A stretch of 64,000 bases of DNA from Cyclobacterium sp. SYSU L10401 (GCF_010993705.1 NZ_WOFO01000003.1:248001-312000), one strand, 5' to 3'. Positions 1 through 10,424 are shown, counted from the stretch's first letter. The notes: generated from the letters alone by a model not told the origin. A program made the numbers and translations.

Positions 1-2
1 AG

Positions 3-68
3 GGGGAAGACCCGGATCGGATGACAGAACTATTACTCCATTACGAAAACGTTGACTTTTACCATTAG
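3..68 (+). CDS. 3' end of an upstream gene (partial, unidentified)
   Basis: One frame stays open from the window edge for 21 codons and stops at TAG 66-68. Its end reads ELLLHYENVDFYH, a plausible acidic protein C-terminus. A strong intrinsic terminator lies about 75 bases downstream on the same strand, which fits a gene ending here. The fragment is too short to name, and the assignment rests on the open frame and the terminator only. Confidence 0.35.
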   Translation, partial: GEDPDRMTELLLHYENVDFYH

Positions 69-141
69 GAAGGAAAATTTCACCAACCATTTTTGACTTT
101 AAAGTGAAAATTTCCGTCATTAAATGAGAGCAGGTAGAAAA

Positions 142-180
142 AAGTATTGGCAGGTATAGCTGCCAATATTTTTTTCTTTT
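142..180 (+). terminator. Rho-independent terminator
   Basis: TATTGGCAG (145-153) and CTGCCAATA (160-168) form a perfect 9-bp stem with a 6-base loop, followed by a run of T (169-175) and a further TTTT. It terminates the gene ending at about 68. Because the stem-loop overlaps the longest possible start of the next frame (147), it argues that the next gene starts at 219. Confidence 0.85.
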
Positions 181-218
181 ATTATTACAATTATATAAAT
201 TTAAGTGTTAGACCATTC

Positions 219-2213
219 ATGCAAGATCAGGAGATATTAGAGAGAAGCCAGGAGCTTTTTGATGAGTTATTCAAAGAATACAAAGAAGCTACAGCGCTGA
301 CCAGTAACCAAAAAGCCCAGAAGATAATGGGCCAACTGGATACCTGGTGTGATAGTGAGGAAGGAATTTCCAGGATTTACGAAAACATTCCCAAGTTGGT
401 GGAAGCCGGGATTTTAAAGGATTCTCCCTGGGAGCATCCTGGCAAGTTGGTTCCTGCTTTGGTAAATGGCACTTATAAAAGTGGGCATCCCAATTCTACC
501 ATTGAATTAATCAGTGAATTGAGAATGCTGGCCATCGCAAAAGGTAAGATCAAATCTGCGGAAGTAAGTGCTGCAGAAGCAGAAAATTTTATCCAGGAGG
601 TAATCGTATACAATTTGGAGTTTGTATTTAACGAGCCTCAGGAGGAAACAAGAATCGTAATGAGTGGGCATGAATTGAAAAAAGTTCATTCGCTTTTTAG
701 CTTTTTGTCCAATAGTGTCAAGCTTTCGAAAGTTAAATCAAAGCTTGCTGAGGAATTGAGGCTAATTTGCGAACAGCGCCCTGTTGTGACGGAAAAGCAA
801 AGGAGAATCATCGCTTTGGTGAAAGAAAAAATTGAGCTGGATCCCAATGATCCGGAGGATTTAGATTTGTTGGCGTTTCAAAGGAGCATCTACCGACCAA
901 CGGATAGAACTACGGATAAAACTTTTCAGGAATACCGTCAGGATTTAGATAAATTGACCATCGAGGAGTTGGAAAAGGAAGCTCGTGAAATGGGTGAAGT
1001 GATGTTGCAGTTTGGATTGGTAAGTCAATACCATGCCGTTTTGTTGCTTCACCTGGTCAGAAAGGAGCTTTATGAATTGGTACCTCCTTGTTTTGCATTA
1101 AGTGCAGCAGGTGAGGCCAGGTACCACGAATTCAGGGACTTTGTAAGTTTTTTGATTGTTCAGGTCATAGATCCATTCAATGCACAATGTCTTTATGGCC
1201 TTGCTAAAATGCTTGAAAATGGTGTTTTGGCCAGAGAGGCTGTGCGATCGGGTTTATTCAACCTTACCAAGATCACCATACATCCGGAGGTTATCAAAAG
1301 AATTTTAAAATCCACCAGGACACCTCATGAGAAAGTAACGCCTAAACAATACCTGATAGGTGCACTTTTCAGAATTTTGGGTCAACCCCTGGGTGTCGGA
1401 CAGGGCAATAACCCTACCTGCCAGAGTGCCCGAGGTATCAGTATGTGGAGTCAGCATGCTCCGGCCAAATTGATTCACATGGTGCAGACAGCAGCGGAAT
1501 ATGATGACATATCCTTCAGGTTTGAAGGACAGGAAGTAAAATATTCCCAAACCCAGCCGGGATTGGTACAGGTGCTGGACCACCATTTGGATGCCGTCTC
1601 TGTTACTTTGGTCCCCATGCTGGACAGGATCTACAATGACATGATGCTTCGTGCATCGGGAAGGGGAGAGGATCCCCATAAATGGGTAAACCCTGCTTTG
1701 TATGGCCAATGGATACAGATAGGTTTCGCCTCTGCCTACGATTACACTTTTAATGCCATCATCGATTTTGATGGCTTTGTGAGGGTGTTTTATTCCATGT
1801 TCCATCCCAAATACAATGGTGGTCACCGGATGGTATATCCAAACCCGGTCGGTATCTTCGTTACTACGGCAAAAGGAGAAATGCTGGGATTCCATGCAAT
1901 ATCCTTGCTCAGGATAGATAAAGACAATAATGGAGATTTGAGGGCTTATTTTCTTAATCCAAACAATGAGGGCAGACAAGATTGGGGACAGGATATCAAA
2001 CCTTCTGTTTATGGAAAAGGAGAGATTCACGGAGAGTCTTCACTTCCCTTTCATCAGTTTGCCGCAAGGACTTATGCTTTTCATTATAATAACCTGGAAG
2101 CTGCTGGAATAATGAACAATGTGCCTGCCTGGGAAGTTGAAAAAGTGACTAAGTTAGCGAAAGAAAGTTGGGGTAAAGCATATACCTGGTTAGAAACCAA
2201 AAGAAAATGGTAA
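219..2213 (+). CDS. Conserved protein of unknown function, papain-like signature possible
   Basis: A 664-residue soluble protein with no signal peptide or membrane segment; I do not recognise a named family. I chose ATG 219 (MQDQEILERSQELF) because the frame upstream runs through a terminator and encodes an unlikely F/Y-rich stretch. The N-terminal half is helical and charged. The C-terminal half carries GQGNNPTCQSARGISMWS, then a separate FHAISLL and then LNPNNEGRQDWG. The order Cys, His, Asn and the surrounding residues recall papain/calpain-like peptidases, but this is inference from spacing and no alignment was made. The gene overlaps alr by 7 bases, so the two are probably cotranscribed. 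Confidence 0.85.
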   Translation: MQDQEILERSQELFDELFKEYKEATALTSNQKAQKIMGQLDTWCDSEEGISRIYENIPKLVEAGILKDSPWEHPGKLVPALVNGTYKSGHPNSTIELISELRMLAIAKGKIKSAEVSAAEAENFIQEVIVYNLEFVFNEPQEETRIVMSGHELKKVHSLFSFLSNSVKLSKVKSKLAEELRLICEQRPVVTEKQRRIIALVKEKIELDPNDPEDLDLLAFQRSIYRPTDRTTDKTFQEYRQDLDKLTIEELEKEAREMGEVMLQFGLVSQYHAVLLLHLVRKELYELVPPCFALSAAGEARYHEFRDFVSFLIVQVIDPFNAQCLYGLAKMLENGVLAREAVRSGLFNLTKITIHPEVIKRILKSTRTPHEKVTPKQYLIGALFRILGQPLGVGQGNNPTCQSARGISMWSQHAPAKLIHMVQTAAEYDDISFRFEGQEVKYSQTQPGLVQVLDHHLDAVSVTLVPMLDRIYNDMMLRASGRGEDPHKWVNPALYGQWIQIGFASAYDYTFNAIIDFDGFVRVFYSMFHPKYNGGHRMVYPNPVGIFVTTAKGEMLGFHAISLLRIDKDNNGDLRAYFLNPNNEGRQDWGQDIKPSVYGKGEIHGESSLPFHQFAARTYAFHYNNLEAAGIMNNVPAWEVEKVTKLAKESWGKAYTWLETKRKW

Positions 2214-3364
2214 AACATTCATCAAGAATTGAATTAAAACAATCGGCTTATAAAAGCAATATTAATTTTATCAGGAAGAAGATAGGCGAAAAGCCTATCC
2301 TCTCTTCTGTTGTCAAAGCCAATGCCTATGGTCACGGCATAGAATCTTTCGTGCCTATGGCCGAAAAATGTGGCATCAATCATTTCTGTGTGGCTTCTTC
2401 CTTTGAAGCAGAACAAGTGCATAGGGTATGTAAAAAAGACAGTCACATTGTCATCATGGGAATCATCTATCAAGAGGATATACCCTGGGCCATAGAGAAT
2501 GATATTGGTTTTTTTGTCTACAATTATGACAGGTTACCGGTAGCACTTGAAGCAGCTAAAAAAGTAGGAAAACCTGCCAGGGTACATGTAGAAATCGAAA
2601 CGGGAGCCAACCGGACAGGGATGCATGACAAGGAGTTTCCCAAGGCACTGAATTTTTTGAAAAAAAACAAGGAATGGATTTATTTTGAAGGGCTCTGCAC
2701 CCATTTTGGAGGAGCAGAAAGTGTGGCCAACCAATTCAAAATTGACATGCAGCACAAGCGCTATAAGGCGGCCCTTAAAATCTGTAAAGAAAAAAATATA
2801 CTGCCGGAGTTAAGGCATATTGCTTGTTCTGCAGCCGCCCTGGCCATGAAAGATACAGTCTATGATTTGGTAAGGATAGGTGTGGCTCAGTATGGTTTCT
2901 GGCCAAGCCCCGATGTATATTTTGCACATCTGCACGAGACCAATAAAAAGTCTGATACTTCATTGAAACGTATATTTACCTGGAAAACGGATGTAATGGA
3001 TATCAGGGAAGTCAAGCAAGGGGAGTTTATCGGCTATGGAACCGCTTTTCAGGCTACACATCCCATGTCGGTGGCCGTCTTACCTTTGGGTTATTCCAAT
3101 GGGTATCCCAGGGCCTTGTCCAATAGAGGACAGGTGCTGATCAAAGGTAAAAAAGCTCCTATAGTGGGACTGATAAATATGAACTTATTTATGGTAGACA
3201 TCACCCATATTCCTGAAGTAAAAGTAGGGGATGAGGTGGTTTTGATTGGAAGACAAAACAATAATGTGATTAACGTTTCCAGTTTTACCAACGTCACCCA
3301 GTTGCTTAATAATGAAATGTTAAGCCGCTTACCCGCCGCCATCCCAAGGACGGTGGTCAGGTGA
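2207..3364 (+). CDS. alr: Alanine racemase
   Basis: PLP-dependent racemase converting L-alanine to D-alanine for peptidoglycan synthesis in the cytoplasm. The 385-residue length fits the family. The PLP lysine lies in the signature VVKANAYGHG (Lys37) near the N-terminus of the TIM barrel. A GYGTAF segment in the C-terminal beta domain is where the second catalytic base (Tyr) is expected, and LINMNLFMVDI matches the conserved C-terminal block. The start overlaps the end of the preceding unknown gene by 7 bases, which suggests translational coupling. No second alr-type gene is present in the window. Confidence 0.95.
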   Translation: MVKHSSRIELKQSAYKSNINFIRKKIGEKPILSSVVKANAYGHGIESFVPMAEKCGINHFCVASSFEAEQVHRVCKKDSHIVIMGIIYQEDIPWAIENDIGFFVYNYDRLPVALEAAKKVGKPARVHVEIETGANRTGMHDKEFPKALNFLKKNKEWIYFEGLCTHFGGAESVANQFKIDMQHKRYKAALKICKEKNILPELRHIACSAAALAMKDTVYDLVRIGVAQYGFWPSPDVYFAHLHETNKKSDTSLKRIFTWKTDVMDIREVKQGEFIGYGTAFQATHPMSVAVLPLGYSNGYPRALSNRGQVLIKGKKAPIVGLINMNLFMVDITHIPEVKVGDEVVLIGRQNNNVINVSSFTNVTQLLNNEMLSRLPAAIPRTVVR

Positions 3365-3489
3365 AAACCAGCTGCAAACGTCCGTTTCATTTCATGATTG
3401 TCAGGAAGACGAAGCTGACGAGATTTTCATTTACGTTTATAGGGCTATTTGCAAGTTACTGGGAACTCAGCTGAAAATGGCAGTAAGAG

Positions 3490-4272
3490 TCATTGCCTGA
3501 TCAATGAAAATAATTTTTCCGGTTCATCGGTTGTGATAAAATCTACCTCTTGCTCCAGCAACCAGCGCATGTCTTCCTCCTTATTTACTGTCCAGGAATT
3601 TACAGTAAGGCCCAAAGATTGCGCTTCTTTTATCCAATGGGGGTTTTCTTTCAGTTTATTGATGTTATAGTCAAAACCAAAAAAACCATCTTTTTTCAAA
3701 TCGGCAGGAGGCCTGTCTCCGGTCAGGTAAGCCACATTGGCATTTGGGTCCATTTCCAGAACTTTCAGTCCGATGTCATAGTCAAAAGTGATGTAATCAA
3801 TCCATTTTTCCGCTCCCAGTTCCCTTACCAGTTCTACTGATTTCCGGGCAAGTTCCTGTCCCCTGGCCTTGGATACTCCGGACGGTTTGATTTCAAAAAT
3901 CAACCTGGTTTGGTGTTGGGTCATGCCATGTTTGATATATGCTTCGGCGGTAGGGATTTTCTCTCCGTTTGAGAGGGGTTTTTCCAACAATTGGGCATAG
4001 CTAACTTCTTCTATCAACATTCCTTCATGATCAGCATCGTGATTGGCTACCAGGACCCCATCGGCTGTCATCCATACATCAAATTCTGCACCTTCACACC
4101 CAAGATCTATGGCCTCCTGTAAAGATGCCAGTGAATTTTGAGGATGGGGAGTAGCTTTCCAGGCACCTCTGTGGGCGATCACTTTGTTTTTTAGAAATTC
4201 CATGTTTTGGGTGTGGCCAGATAAAATACCAGTACAAACCAGACTTAGGGTCAATAGGGTTTTGAAGATCAT
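3490..4272 (-). CDS. Glycerophosphodiester phosphodiesterase, exported
   Basis: Hydrolyses glycerophosphodiesters to glycerol-3-phosphate and an alcohol, probably in the periplasm. The 260-residue protein starts with a cleavable signal peptide (hydrophobic residues about 4-18, then GHTQN). The GDPD catalytic block is visible: HRGAW, then EGAEFDVW with the metal-binding Glu and Asp, then VANHD with the second His. LIFEIKP supplies the next conserved Glu/Lys. It lies 101 bases downstream of the VOC gene on the same strand, so it may be a distal member of the met operon or have its own promoter. The gene upstream of its stop (alr) is convergent. Confidence 0.92.
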   Translation of the reverse strand: MIFKTLLTLSLVCTGILSGHTQNMEFLKNKVIAHRGAWKATPHPQNSLASLQEAIDLGCEGAEFDVWMTADGVLVANHDADHEGMLIEEVSYAQLLEKPLSNGEKIPTAEAYIKHGMTQHQTRLIFEIKPSGVSKARGQELARKSVELVRELGAEKWIDYITFDYDIGLKVLEMDPNANVAYLTGDRPPADLKKDGFFGFDYNINKLKENPHWIKEAQSLGLTVNSWTVNKEEDMRWLLEQEVDFITTDEPEKLFSLIRQ

Positions 4273-4373
4273 TTGAGGTTAAAAGATTTATGATATGCAA
4301 TATTCTAAAAGAATAATAAAACAGCAACAAGTTGGTAAGAAATAACGAAATAAAATGAGTATCAGGTGAAGCC

Positions 4374-4766
4374 TTATTCCCAAATACCTTTTGGTACGAT
4401 TTCCAAAACATGACCGAAAGGGTCTTCAAAGTATATGCTGTTTTGATGATTTCCCCAATCTTGGGTATGGGTAATGGCTATGCCTTTGCTGATCAGCCGA
4501 TCCTTTGTTCCCTGGTAATCCTTTCCTTCCACCTCAAATGCCAGGTGCTGCTTCCCATAGGCAAAATGGGCTGGTAAAGTGGTCTCTTCTTTGGTGACTT
4601 CAGGCAAAAAACAAAGCAATACACTTGCCCCGCATCTGAAAAACACATGCCTCCCATCTACTTTAGATATTATGGGCATTTCCAATAACTCATGGTAAAA
4701 ACTGACCGCTTTTTCCAGGTCGGAAATATACAAGCAGTTTTCTTTAATGCCGGTATAAGGGATCAT
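4374..4766 (-). CDS. VOC-family (glyoxalase/dioxygenase-fold) protein
   Basis: 130 residues, one vicinal-oxygen-chelate unit pair. The N-terminal half has the typical LYISDLEKAVSFYHELL beginning, and the C-terminal half ends with SIYFEDPFGHVLEIVPKG, in which the last Glu is the usual metal ligand; HLAFEV supplies another. The substrate cannot be told: glyoxalase, fosfomycin/bleomycin resistance and dioxygenase branches share this pattern. It follows metX by only 4 bases on the minus strand, so it is probably cotranscribed with metY-metX under the SAM riboswitch. That hints at a role near methionine or sulfur metabolism, but this is inferred from position alone. Confidence 0.88.
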   Translation of the reverse strand: MIPYTGIKENCLYISDLEKAVSFYHELLEMPIISKVDGRHVFFRCGASVLLCFLPEVTKEETTLPAHFAYGKQHLAFEVEGKDYQGTKDRLISKGIAITHTQDWGNHQNSIYFEDPFGHVLEIVPKGIWE

Positions 4767-4770
4767 ATTA

Positions 4771-5838
4771 TCAGGTACTAATGGAATGGTTATTTTCCAA
4801 ATAAAAAGATTTCAAGATGTAGTTCAGTTGCTCATATTCTATCAGAAAGGCATCATGCCCGTACAGGGACCTGATTTCCCTGTAGGTACCTTTAGGAACA
4901 TGATTACTGACAAACCTGGACTCGGTACAGGTAAACAAAAGATCGGTATCAATCCCGATGGACAATACCCTGCATTGGATCTTGGCAAGTGCGGCGGCGG
5001 TACCTCCCCGGGATCGACCCAGGTCATGACTATCCATGGCTTTAGATAGCGTCCAGTAAGACAATGCATTAAACCTATTGGCCAGTTTCATGCCTTGATA
5101 CCGCAGATAACTGCTGATTTTGAAGTTATCTCTCTTCTCCTCCGTTTCACTTTGGTTTTGAATAAATGTTTGGGGATGCCGGTAGCTGAGCATGCCAATG
5201 GCCCTGGCAGTTTCCAGACCTTTTTTTCCTGCTGTAGGATCCCGGCTACCCCAGGTCTGGTCCGATTCGATGGCCATCCTTTGGGTTTCATTAAACCCAA
5301 TGATCCAAGGGGATGCCTTGGCATTGGAAGCAATGATAATAGCATTATTTAACCGGTCCTGAAGGGTATAGGCCCATTCCAGGGCGACTTGCCCCCCTAA
5401 AGAACCTCCAATCACCGAGTCAATTTTTTCCAAGCCCAGATGAAGCCTCAATTTTTCCATGGAAGCAGCGATATCCCGGGTGGTAATGTTGGGGAAATCG
5501 TAATAATAACCTTTCCCAGTCGAGGGGTTAAGACTTAAGGGTTGGGTGGATCCATAGCAAGACCCAAGAAAATTCGCACAAATAATAAAATGCCTGGACG
5601 GATCGTAGAATTTATCTTCACCGACCAGTCCGGCCCACCATTCCTGGGGGTTAGCATCTCCTGTTAGTGCGTGCAAGACCCAGATAACATTATCTTTCTT
5701 CTCGTTAAGTTGTCCCTGGGTAGTAAAGCTCAATTGAAATTCCGGCAATATTTCTCCGGATTCAAGGTGTAGGGCTTCCTTGCAATAGAAAATCTCTTGG
5801 GTCATTTCAATGGTCAAATGCGGCGATTGGAGATTCAT
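4771..5838 (-). CDS. metX: Homoserine O-acetyltransferase
   Basis: Alpha/beta-hydrolase-fold acyltransferase that activates L-homoserine with acetyl-CoA, the first committed step to methionine. 355 residues, normal for MetX. Visible hallmarks are VLHALTGDA near the N-terminus, the nucleophile elbow GGSLGG (Ser146), and the C-terminal GHDAFLIE with the catalytic His, with an Asp in SIGIDTD. It starts 9 bases after the metY stop, so it lies in one operon with the sulfhydrylase that uses its product. An internal ATG at residue 12 (MTQEIF) is a possible alternative start. Acetyl versus succinyl specificity is taken from the family and not proven here. Confidence 0.94.
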   Translation of the reverse strand: MNLQSPHLTIEMTQEIFYCKEALHLESGEILPEFQLSFTTQGQLNEKKDNVIWVLHALTGDANPQEWWAGLVGEDKFYDPSRHFIICANFLGSCYGSTQPLSLNPSTGKGYYYDFPNITTRDIAASMEKLRLHLGLEKIDSVIGGSLGGQVALEWAYTLQDRLNNAIIIASNAKASPWIIGFNETQRMAIESDQTWGSRDPTAGKKGLETARAIGMLSYRHPQTFIQNQSETEEKRDNFKISSYLRYQGMKLANRFNALSYWTLSKAMDSHDLGRSRGGTAAALAKIQCRVLSIGIDTDLLFTCTESRFVSNHVPKGTYREIRSLYGHDAFLIEYEQLNYILKSFYLENNHSIST

Positions 5839-5847
5839 TTTTCACAA

Positions 5848-7164
<1,317 letters not shown>

Positions 7165-7210
7165 TTAGGTTTATTTATCGATAATATAACAATAAAAGTA
7201 TGTTTTGAAT

Positions 7211-7234
7211 GGTTTTTAGCCTGAGCTAAAAACC
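7211..7234 (-). promoter_or_regulatory. Stem-loop in the metY leader, likely riboswitch expression platform
   Basis: GGTTTTTAGC and GCTAAAAACC form a perfect 10-bp stem with a 4-base loop, 59 bases before the metY start. No T-run follows it on the minus strand, so it is not a standard intrinsic terminator. The seven bases immediately 5' of it in the transcript (complement of 7235-7241, TTGCCTC) are complementary to GAGGCAA in the 5' part of the aptamer (complement of 7431-7437), which could allow ligand-dependent refolding. Confidence 0.55.
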
Positions 7235-7335
7235 GAGGCAACAAGCCCTCACGAGGATAATTGCATGGTTATGAAAATTAGATTGGAAATTTCTGGAAAA
7301 CCTGTCCTTAAAGAAATTGAAAATTGTACTCATTT

Positions 7336-7446
7336 TATAGAATTTATATTTCCAAATGAAACTGTTTTCATCCGGCAGGAATTGGCACCTTGGATTTTCC
7401 AGGTTGCCAGAGGGTCACCGAGCCTGTCTCTTGCCTCTTCTATATA
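7336..7446 (-). promoter_or_regulatory. SAM-I (S-box) riboswitch aptamer
   Basis: Read on the minus strand, the leader contains the S-box core in order: AGAGGCAAGAGACAGG, CTCGGTGACCCTCTGGCAACC, then CCAAGGTGCCAATTCC. Terminal stem P1 can form between TATAGAA at the 5' end and TTCTATA at the 3' end. Size (about 110 bases) and position upstream of metY fit the family, which binds S-adenosylmethionine and represses methionine genes. The core is recognised by eye; a covariance-model search would set the exact ends. Confidence 0.88.
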
Positions 7447-7572
7447 AATCCTTTGTACCAAAAAAGTAAAAGGATGATGCAAAATAAGCTTAGATTGGTA
7501 TATTTTCCAATACATCCCGGTGATTTTTTATTTTTTTGAAACAAAATCGCAGGAATTCAGTGAGATAAATTG

Positions 7573-8631
7573 ATGTCAAAGTATCTATTTCTTATGCTGA
7601 CCAGCCTGATTTGGCTGATTTCGGGTCAGGAATCCCTTTCGCAGGGGGTTTCCCGGATTGGTTTGGAAGGGCAAAGTGGCTGGATCATCCCCCATTCTCC
7701 GGAATTGATCCCCATTTCTCAAAGCCATCCCTATGGAATACAATGGACTGCTGAATACCTGCCTTTAAATCAATCTGCCTGGGAGAATTGCAATTGTTTT
7801 TACTACTGGGGAGGCAGTATTGGCTATACCAGTTTTAATAATCCCGCTGTTTTGGGAGATGCTTATTTCCTGAGCCTATTTTTTGAACCCATATTATGGA
7901 GACGGAAGGATTGGCAAGTTAGTTTGAAAGGAGCCATAGGTACAACCTACCTTACCCGTGTCTATGATGTGAACAACAATCCGCAAAATACCTTCTTTAG
8001 CAGTCCCTTAAGTTTTTTACTAGCGATTAATCCCAAGATAAATTACCAGGTGAGTGATAATTGGTCTGTAAATTTTGGTATAAACTATAACCACATATCG
8101 AATGGCGGACAGCGGCAGCCCAACAGGGGAATGAATTTCCCTGCCGTCAGTCTGGGTTTAAGCTATTGGTTTATAGATAATGATTTTCCTGAATTTGAAA
8201 AACCTCCTTTTGAATCCCGGCATGCGTTAATTTTGGAAGGTTTTGGTACATTCAGGGATAACCCAGAGGGATCGGGAAGGCTTCCTTCCATGGGTATTGC
8301 TGCGGATCTGATTTATGCCATTTCCCGCATCAATAATCTTGGAATAGGACTGGAAAGTACCTGGGATCAATCTCTGCATATTGCCGAGCCTGAATCAGGC
8401 CTGCTGTTGGCACCGTTTATTTCCCACCACCTGACTTTTGGTAAGATCGATTTTAGTCAACGCATGGTCTATTACCTGAAAAAGCCGGAGAAGTATCAGG
8501 AAGACAAGCTATTTTATCAACGCTACACTTTATCTTATCAGTTTAACAGTGGATTTCGTATGGGAGCAGATATGAAAGTCCATGGACATGTGGCTGAAAA
8601 TATCGGGTTCAGTGCAGGATGGAGGTTTTAA
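7573..8631 (+). CDS. PagL-like lipid A 3-O-deacylase (acyloxyacyl hydrolase family)
   Basis: Outer-membrane beta-barrel enzyme family that removes the 3-O acyl chain from lipid A. The 352-residue protein starts at ATG 7573 (the TTG three bases earlier is not needed) with a signal peptide ending near SGQESLSQ. The PagL signature is visible as NYNHISNGGQRQPNRGMN, giving the catalytic His-Ser pair, followed by alternating strands such as SLGLSYWF and a C-terminal aromatic residue (GWRF) typical of outer-membrane barrels. It is roughly twice the length of Pseudomonas PagL, so a second barrel-like half (from about residue 215) is present. Function on lipid A is inferred from the family. Confidence 0.85.
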   Translation: MSKYLFLMLTSLIWLISGQESLSQGVSRIGLEGQSGWIIPHSPELIPISQSHPYGIQWTAEYLPLNQSAWENCNCFYYWGGSIGYTSFNNPAVLGDAYFLSLFFEPILWRRKDWQVSLKGAIGTTYLTRVYDVNNNPQNTFFSSPLSFLLAINPKINYQVSDNWSVNFGINYNHISNGGQRQPNRGMNFPAVSLGLSYWFIDNDFPEFEKPPFESRHALILEGFGTFRDNPEGSGRLPSMGIAADLIYAISRINNLGIGLESTWDQSLHIAEPESGLLLAPFISHHLTFGKIDFSQRMVYYLKKPEKYQEDKLFYQRYTLSYQFNSGFRMGADMKVHGHVAENIGFSAGWRF

Positions 8632-8780
8632 AACAACTATCGGAAACCGCATAAAGCGTATTCTTACCGAAAAAGTTTTTGAAATTTGATGCGATTCAGA
8701 TCTTTAATATCTTTCATGCGTTATGAAATTAAACTTCATTGTTATTATTAAAATTTTCAACCGTTGATTGTACAAAATTT

Positions 8781-10424
8781 ATGAAAATAAAACTTAAGAA
8801 TTGCTTGTCTGCCCTTATCATGGGCATCTTCCTTTTCCCTGCCTTCACTTCTTTTGGTTTTGTTGCTGGTATTGATAGTATTAAAACACCGGACAATTGG
8901 TTTTTACTTGATCCAATGGAAGATGGATTTATGGGTACAGGTACAGAGAAAGCATATGACCTGATTTTAAAAAATAAAACGCCCAAACAGACGGTAGTTG
9001 TAGCGGTGATAGATTCAGGCATTGAACTGGATCATGAGGACCTGGAGGGAAAGATATGGGTAAATGAAGGTGAAATCCCAGGAAATGGAATTGACGATGA
9101 CGGGAACGGTTATGTGGATGATGTGCATGGATGGAATTTTATAGGTGGTCCTGATGGCAGCCATGTGGATGCCGATTCCCATGAGTTGACCCGGGAGTTT
9201 GTCAGGTTAAAGGCCAAATATGAGGATATGGAGCAGGAGGATGTGAAAAGAAGAAACAGGGAAGAGTTTGCTTACTGGGAACGGGTGAAAGCCAATTTTG
9301 AGGAAAGTAAGAAGGAGGCCCAAACGAATTACAACATGTATTCCAATATGATGGAGGGGTTTTCCGGTATGGCTGAACTGCTTAAGGATGAATTTGACAG
9401 GGATAATTTCAAAAAAGAGGACCTGAATGATTTTGAGGCCGAAGATGAGAAAGTGCAAAATGCCGTCGACATGATGACGCAGTTATTTTCGATGGTGAAC
9501 ATGCAGGATCCCGGAATCAACGAAATTCTGGGAATGCTCGGAGATGCGGTAGAACATTTTGAAGTGCAGGCCAAGTATGCCTACAACACCGATTTTAATC
9601 CAAGAGATATTGTTGGTGATGATCCTGAAAATTACAAGGAAAAATACTATGGAAACAATGACCCAACTGGTCCTGACCCGTCTCATGGGACGCATGTGGC
9701 AGGAATTATCGCGGCCAATAGGGGCAATGACCTGGGGGTTGATGGGATCGCAGAGCATGTATTGATCATGCCCATTCGAGCAGTGCCTAATGGAGACGAA
9801 AGAGATAAAGACATTGCCAATGCCATCCGGTACGCTGTAGACAATGGGGCACATGTGATCAATATGAGTTTTGGAAAATCCTATTCTCCTGGAAAAAAGC
9901 AAGTAGATAAAGCTGTCAAATATGCCGCCAGAAAAGGGGTGTTGCTGATCCATGCTGCAGGAAACAGTTCCAAGGAAATCAATCCGAATAATAATTTCCC
10001 GAACCGATGGTACGAGAGAAGGGGTGAGTCCAATTCCTGGTTGGAAGTGGGTGCTTCTTCCTCTATTGATGGCGAAAACCTGGCAGCTGATTTTTCAAAT
10101 TTCAGTAAAGAAAGGGTAGATTTATTTGCACCAGGTGTGGATATCTATTCCACAGTTCCCGGTTCCGAATACAAATCCAACAGCGGTACCAGTATGGCCG
10201 CTCCTACAGTGTCTGGAGTAGCTGCCTTATTGCTGGCCTATTATCCGGATTTAAAAGCCAAAGAAGTACGGACCATTTTAAAAAGTTCTGTTTACCGGCC
10301 GGAAGTAGAAGAAGTAAATCTTCCGGGACAGGAAAAAACCATACGTTTTGATGAGCTCAGCGGTACGGGTGGGCTGGTGAATGCCTACCAGGCTGTTCAG
10401 ATGGCTGAATCCATGCAGAACTAA
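8781..10424 (+). CDS. Exported S8-family serine peptidase (subtilase)
   Basis: 547-residue secreted subtilisin-like protease. I chose ATG 8781 (MKIKLKNCLSALIMG) because it opens a signal peptide; the longer frame from 8739 has no such start. The catalytic triad is present: Asp in VAVIDSGIELDHEDL, His in PSHGTHVAGIIAA, and Ser in SGTSMAAPTVSGVAALL. Between Asp and His sits an unusual insertion of about 160 residues, highly charged and helical (roughly 8 further acidic clusters and Met-rich turns), which may act as a regulatory or substrate-access element. No C-terminal sorting domain is seen, so it is probably periplasmic or attached by other means. Eighteen bases separate it from the cysteine desulfurase gene. 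Confidence 0.93.
   Translation: MKIKLKNCLSALIMGIFLFPAFTSFGFVAGIDSIKTPDNWFLLDPMEDGFMGTGTEKAYDLILKNKTPKQTVVVAVIDSGIELDHEDLEGKIWVNEGEIPGNGIDDDGNGYVDDVHGWNFIGGPDGSHVDADSHELTREFVRLKAKYEDMEQEDVKRRNREEFAYWERVKANFEESKKEAQTNYNMYSNMMEGFSGMAELLKDEFDRDNFKKEDLNDFEAEDEKVQNAVDMMTQLFSMVNMQDPGINEILGMLGDAVEHFEVQAKYAYNTDFNPRDIVGDDPENYKEKYYGNNDPTGPDPSHGTHVAGIIAANRGNDLGVDGIAEHVLIMPIRAVPNGDERDKDIANAIRYAVDNGAHVINMSFGKSYSPGKKQVDKAVKYAARKGVLLIHAAGNSSKEINPNNNFPNRWYERRGESNSWLEVGASSSIDGENLAADFSNFSKERVDLFAPGVDIYSTVPGSEYKSNSGTSMAAPTVSGVAALLLAYYPDLKAKEVRTILKSSVYRPEVEEVNLPGQEKTIRFDELSGTGGLVNAYQAVQMAESMQN

Noticed and set aside
7265-7447. 60-codon plus-strand frame upstream of the PagL-like gene
   Set aside because: It lies antisense to the SAM-I riboswitch and has no recognised protein pattern; the RNA explanation is much stronger.
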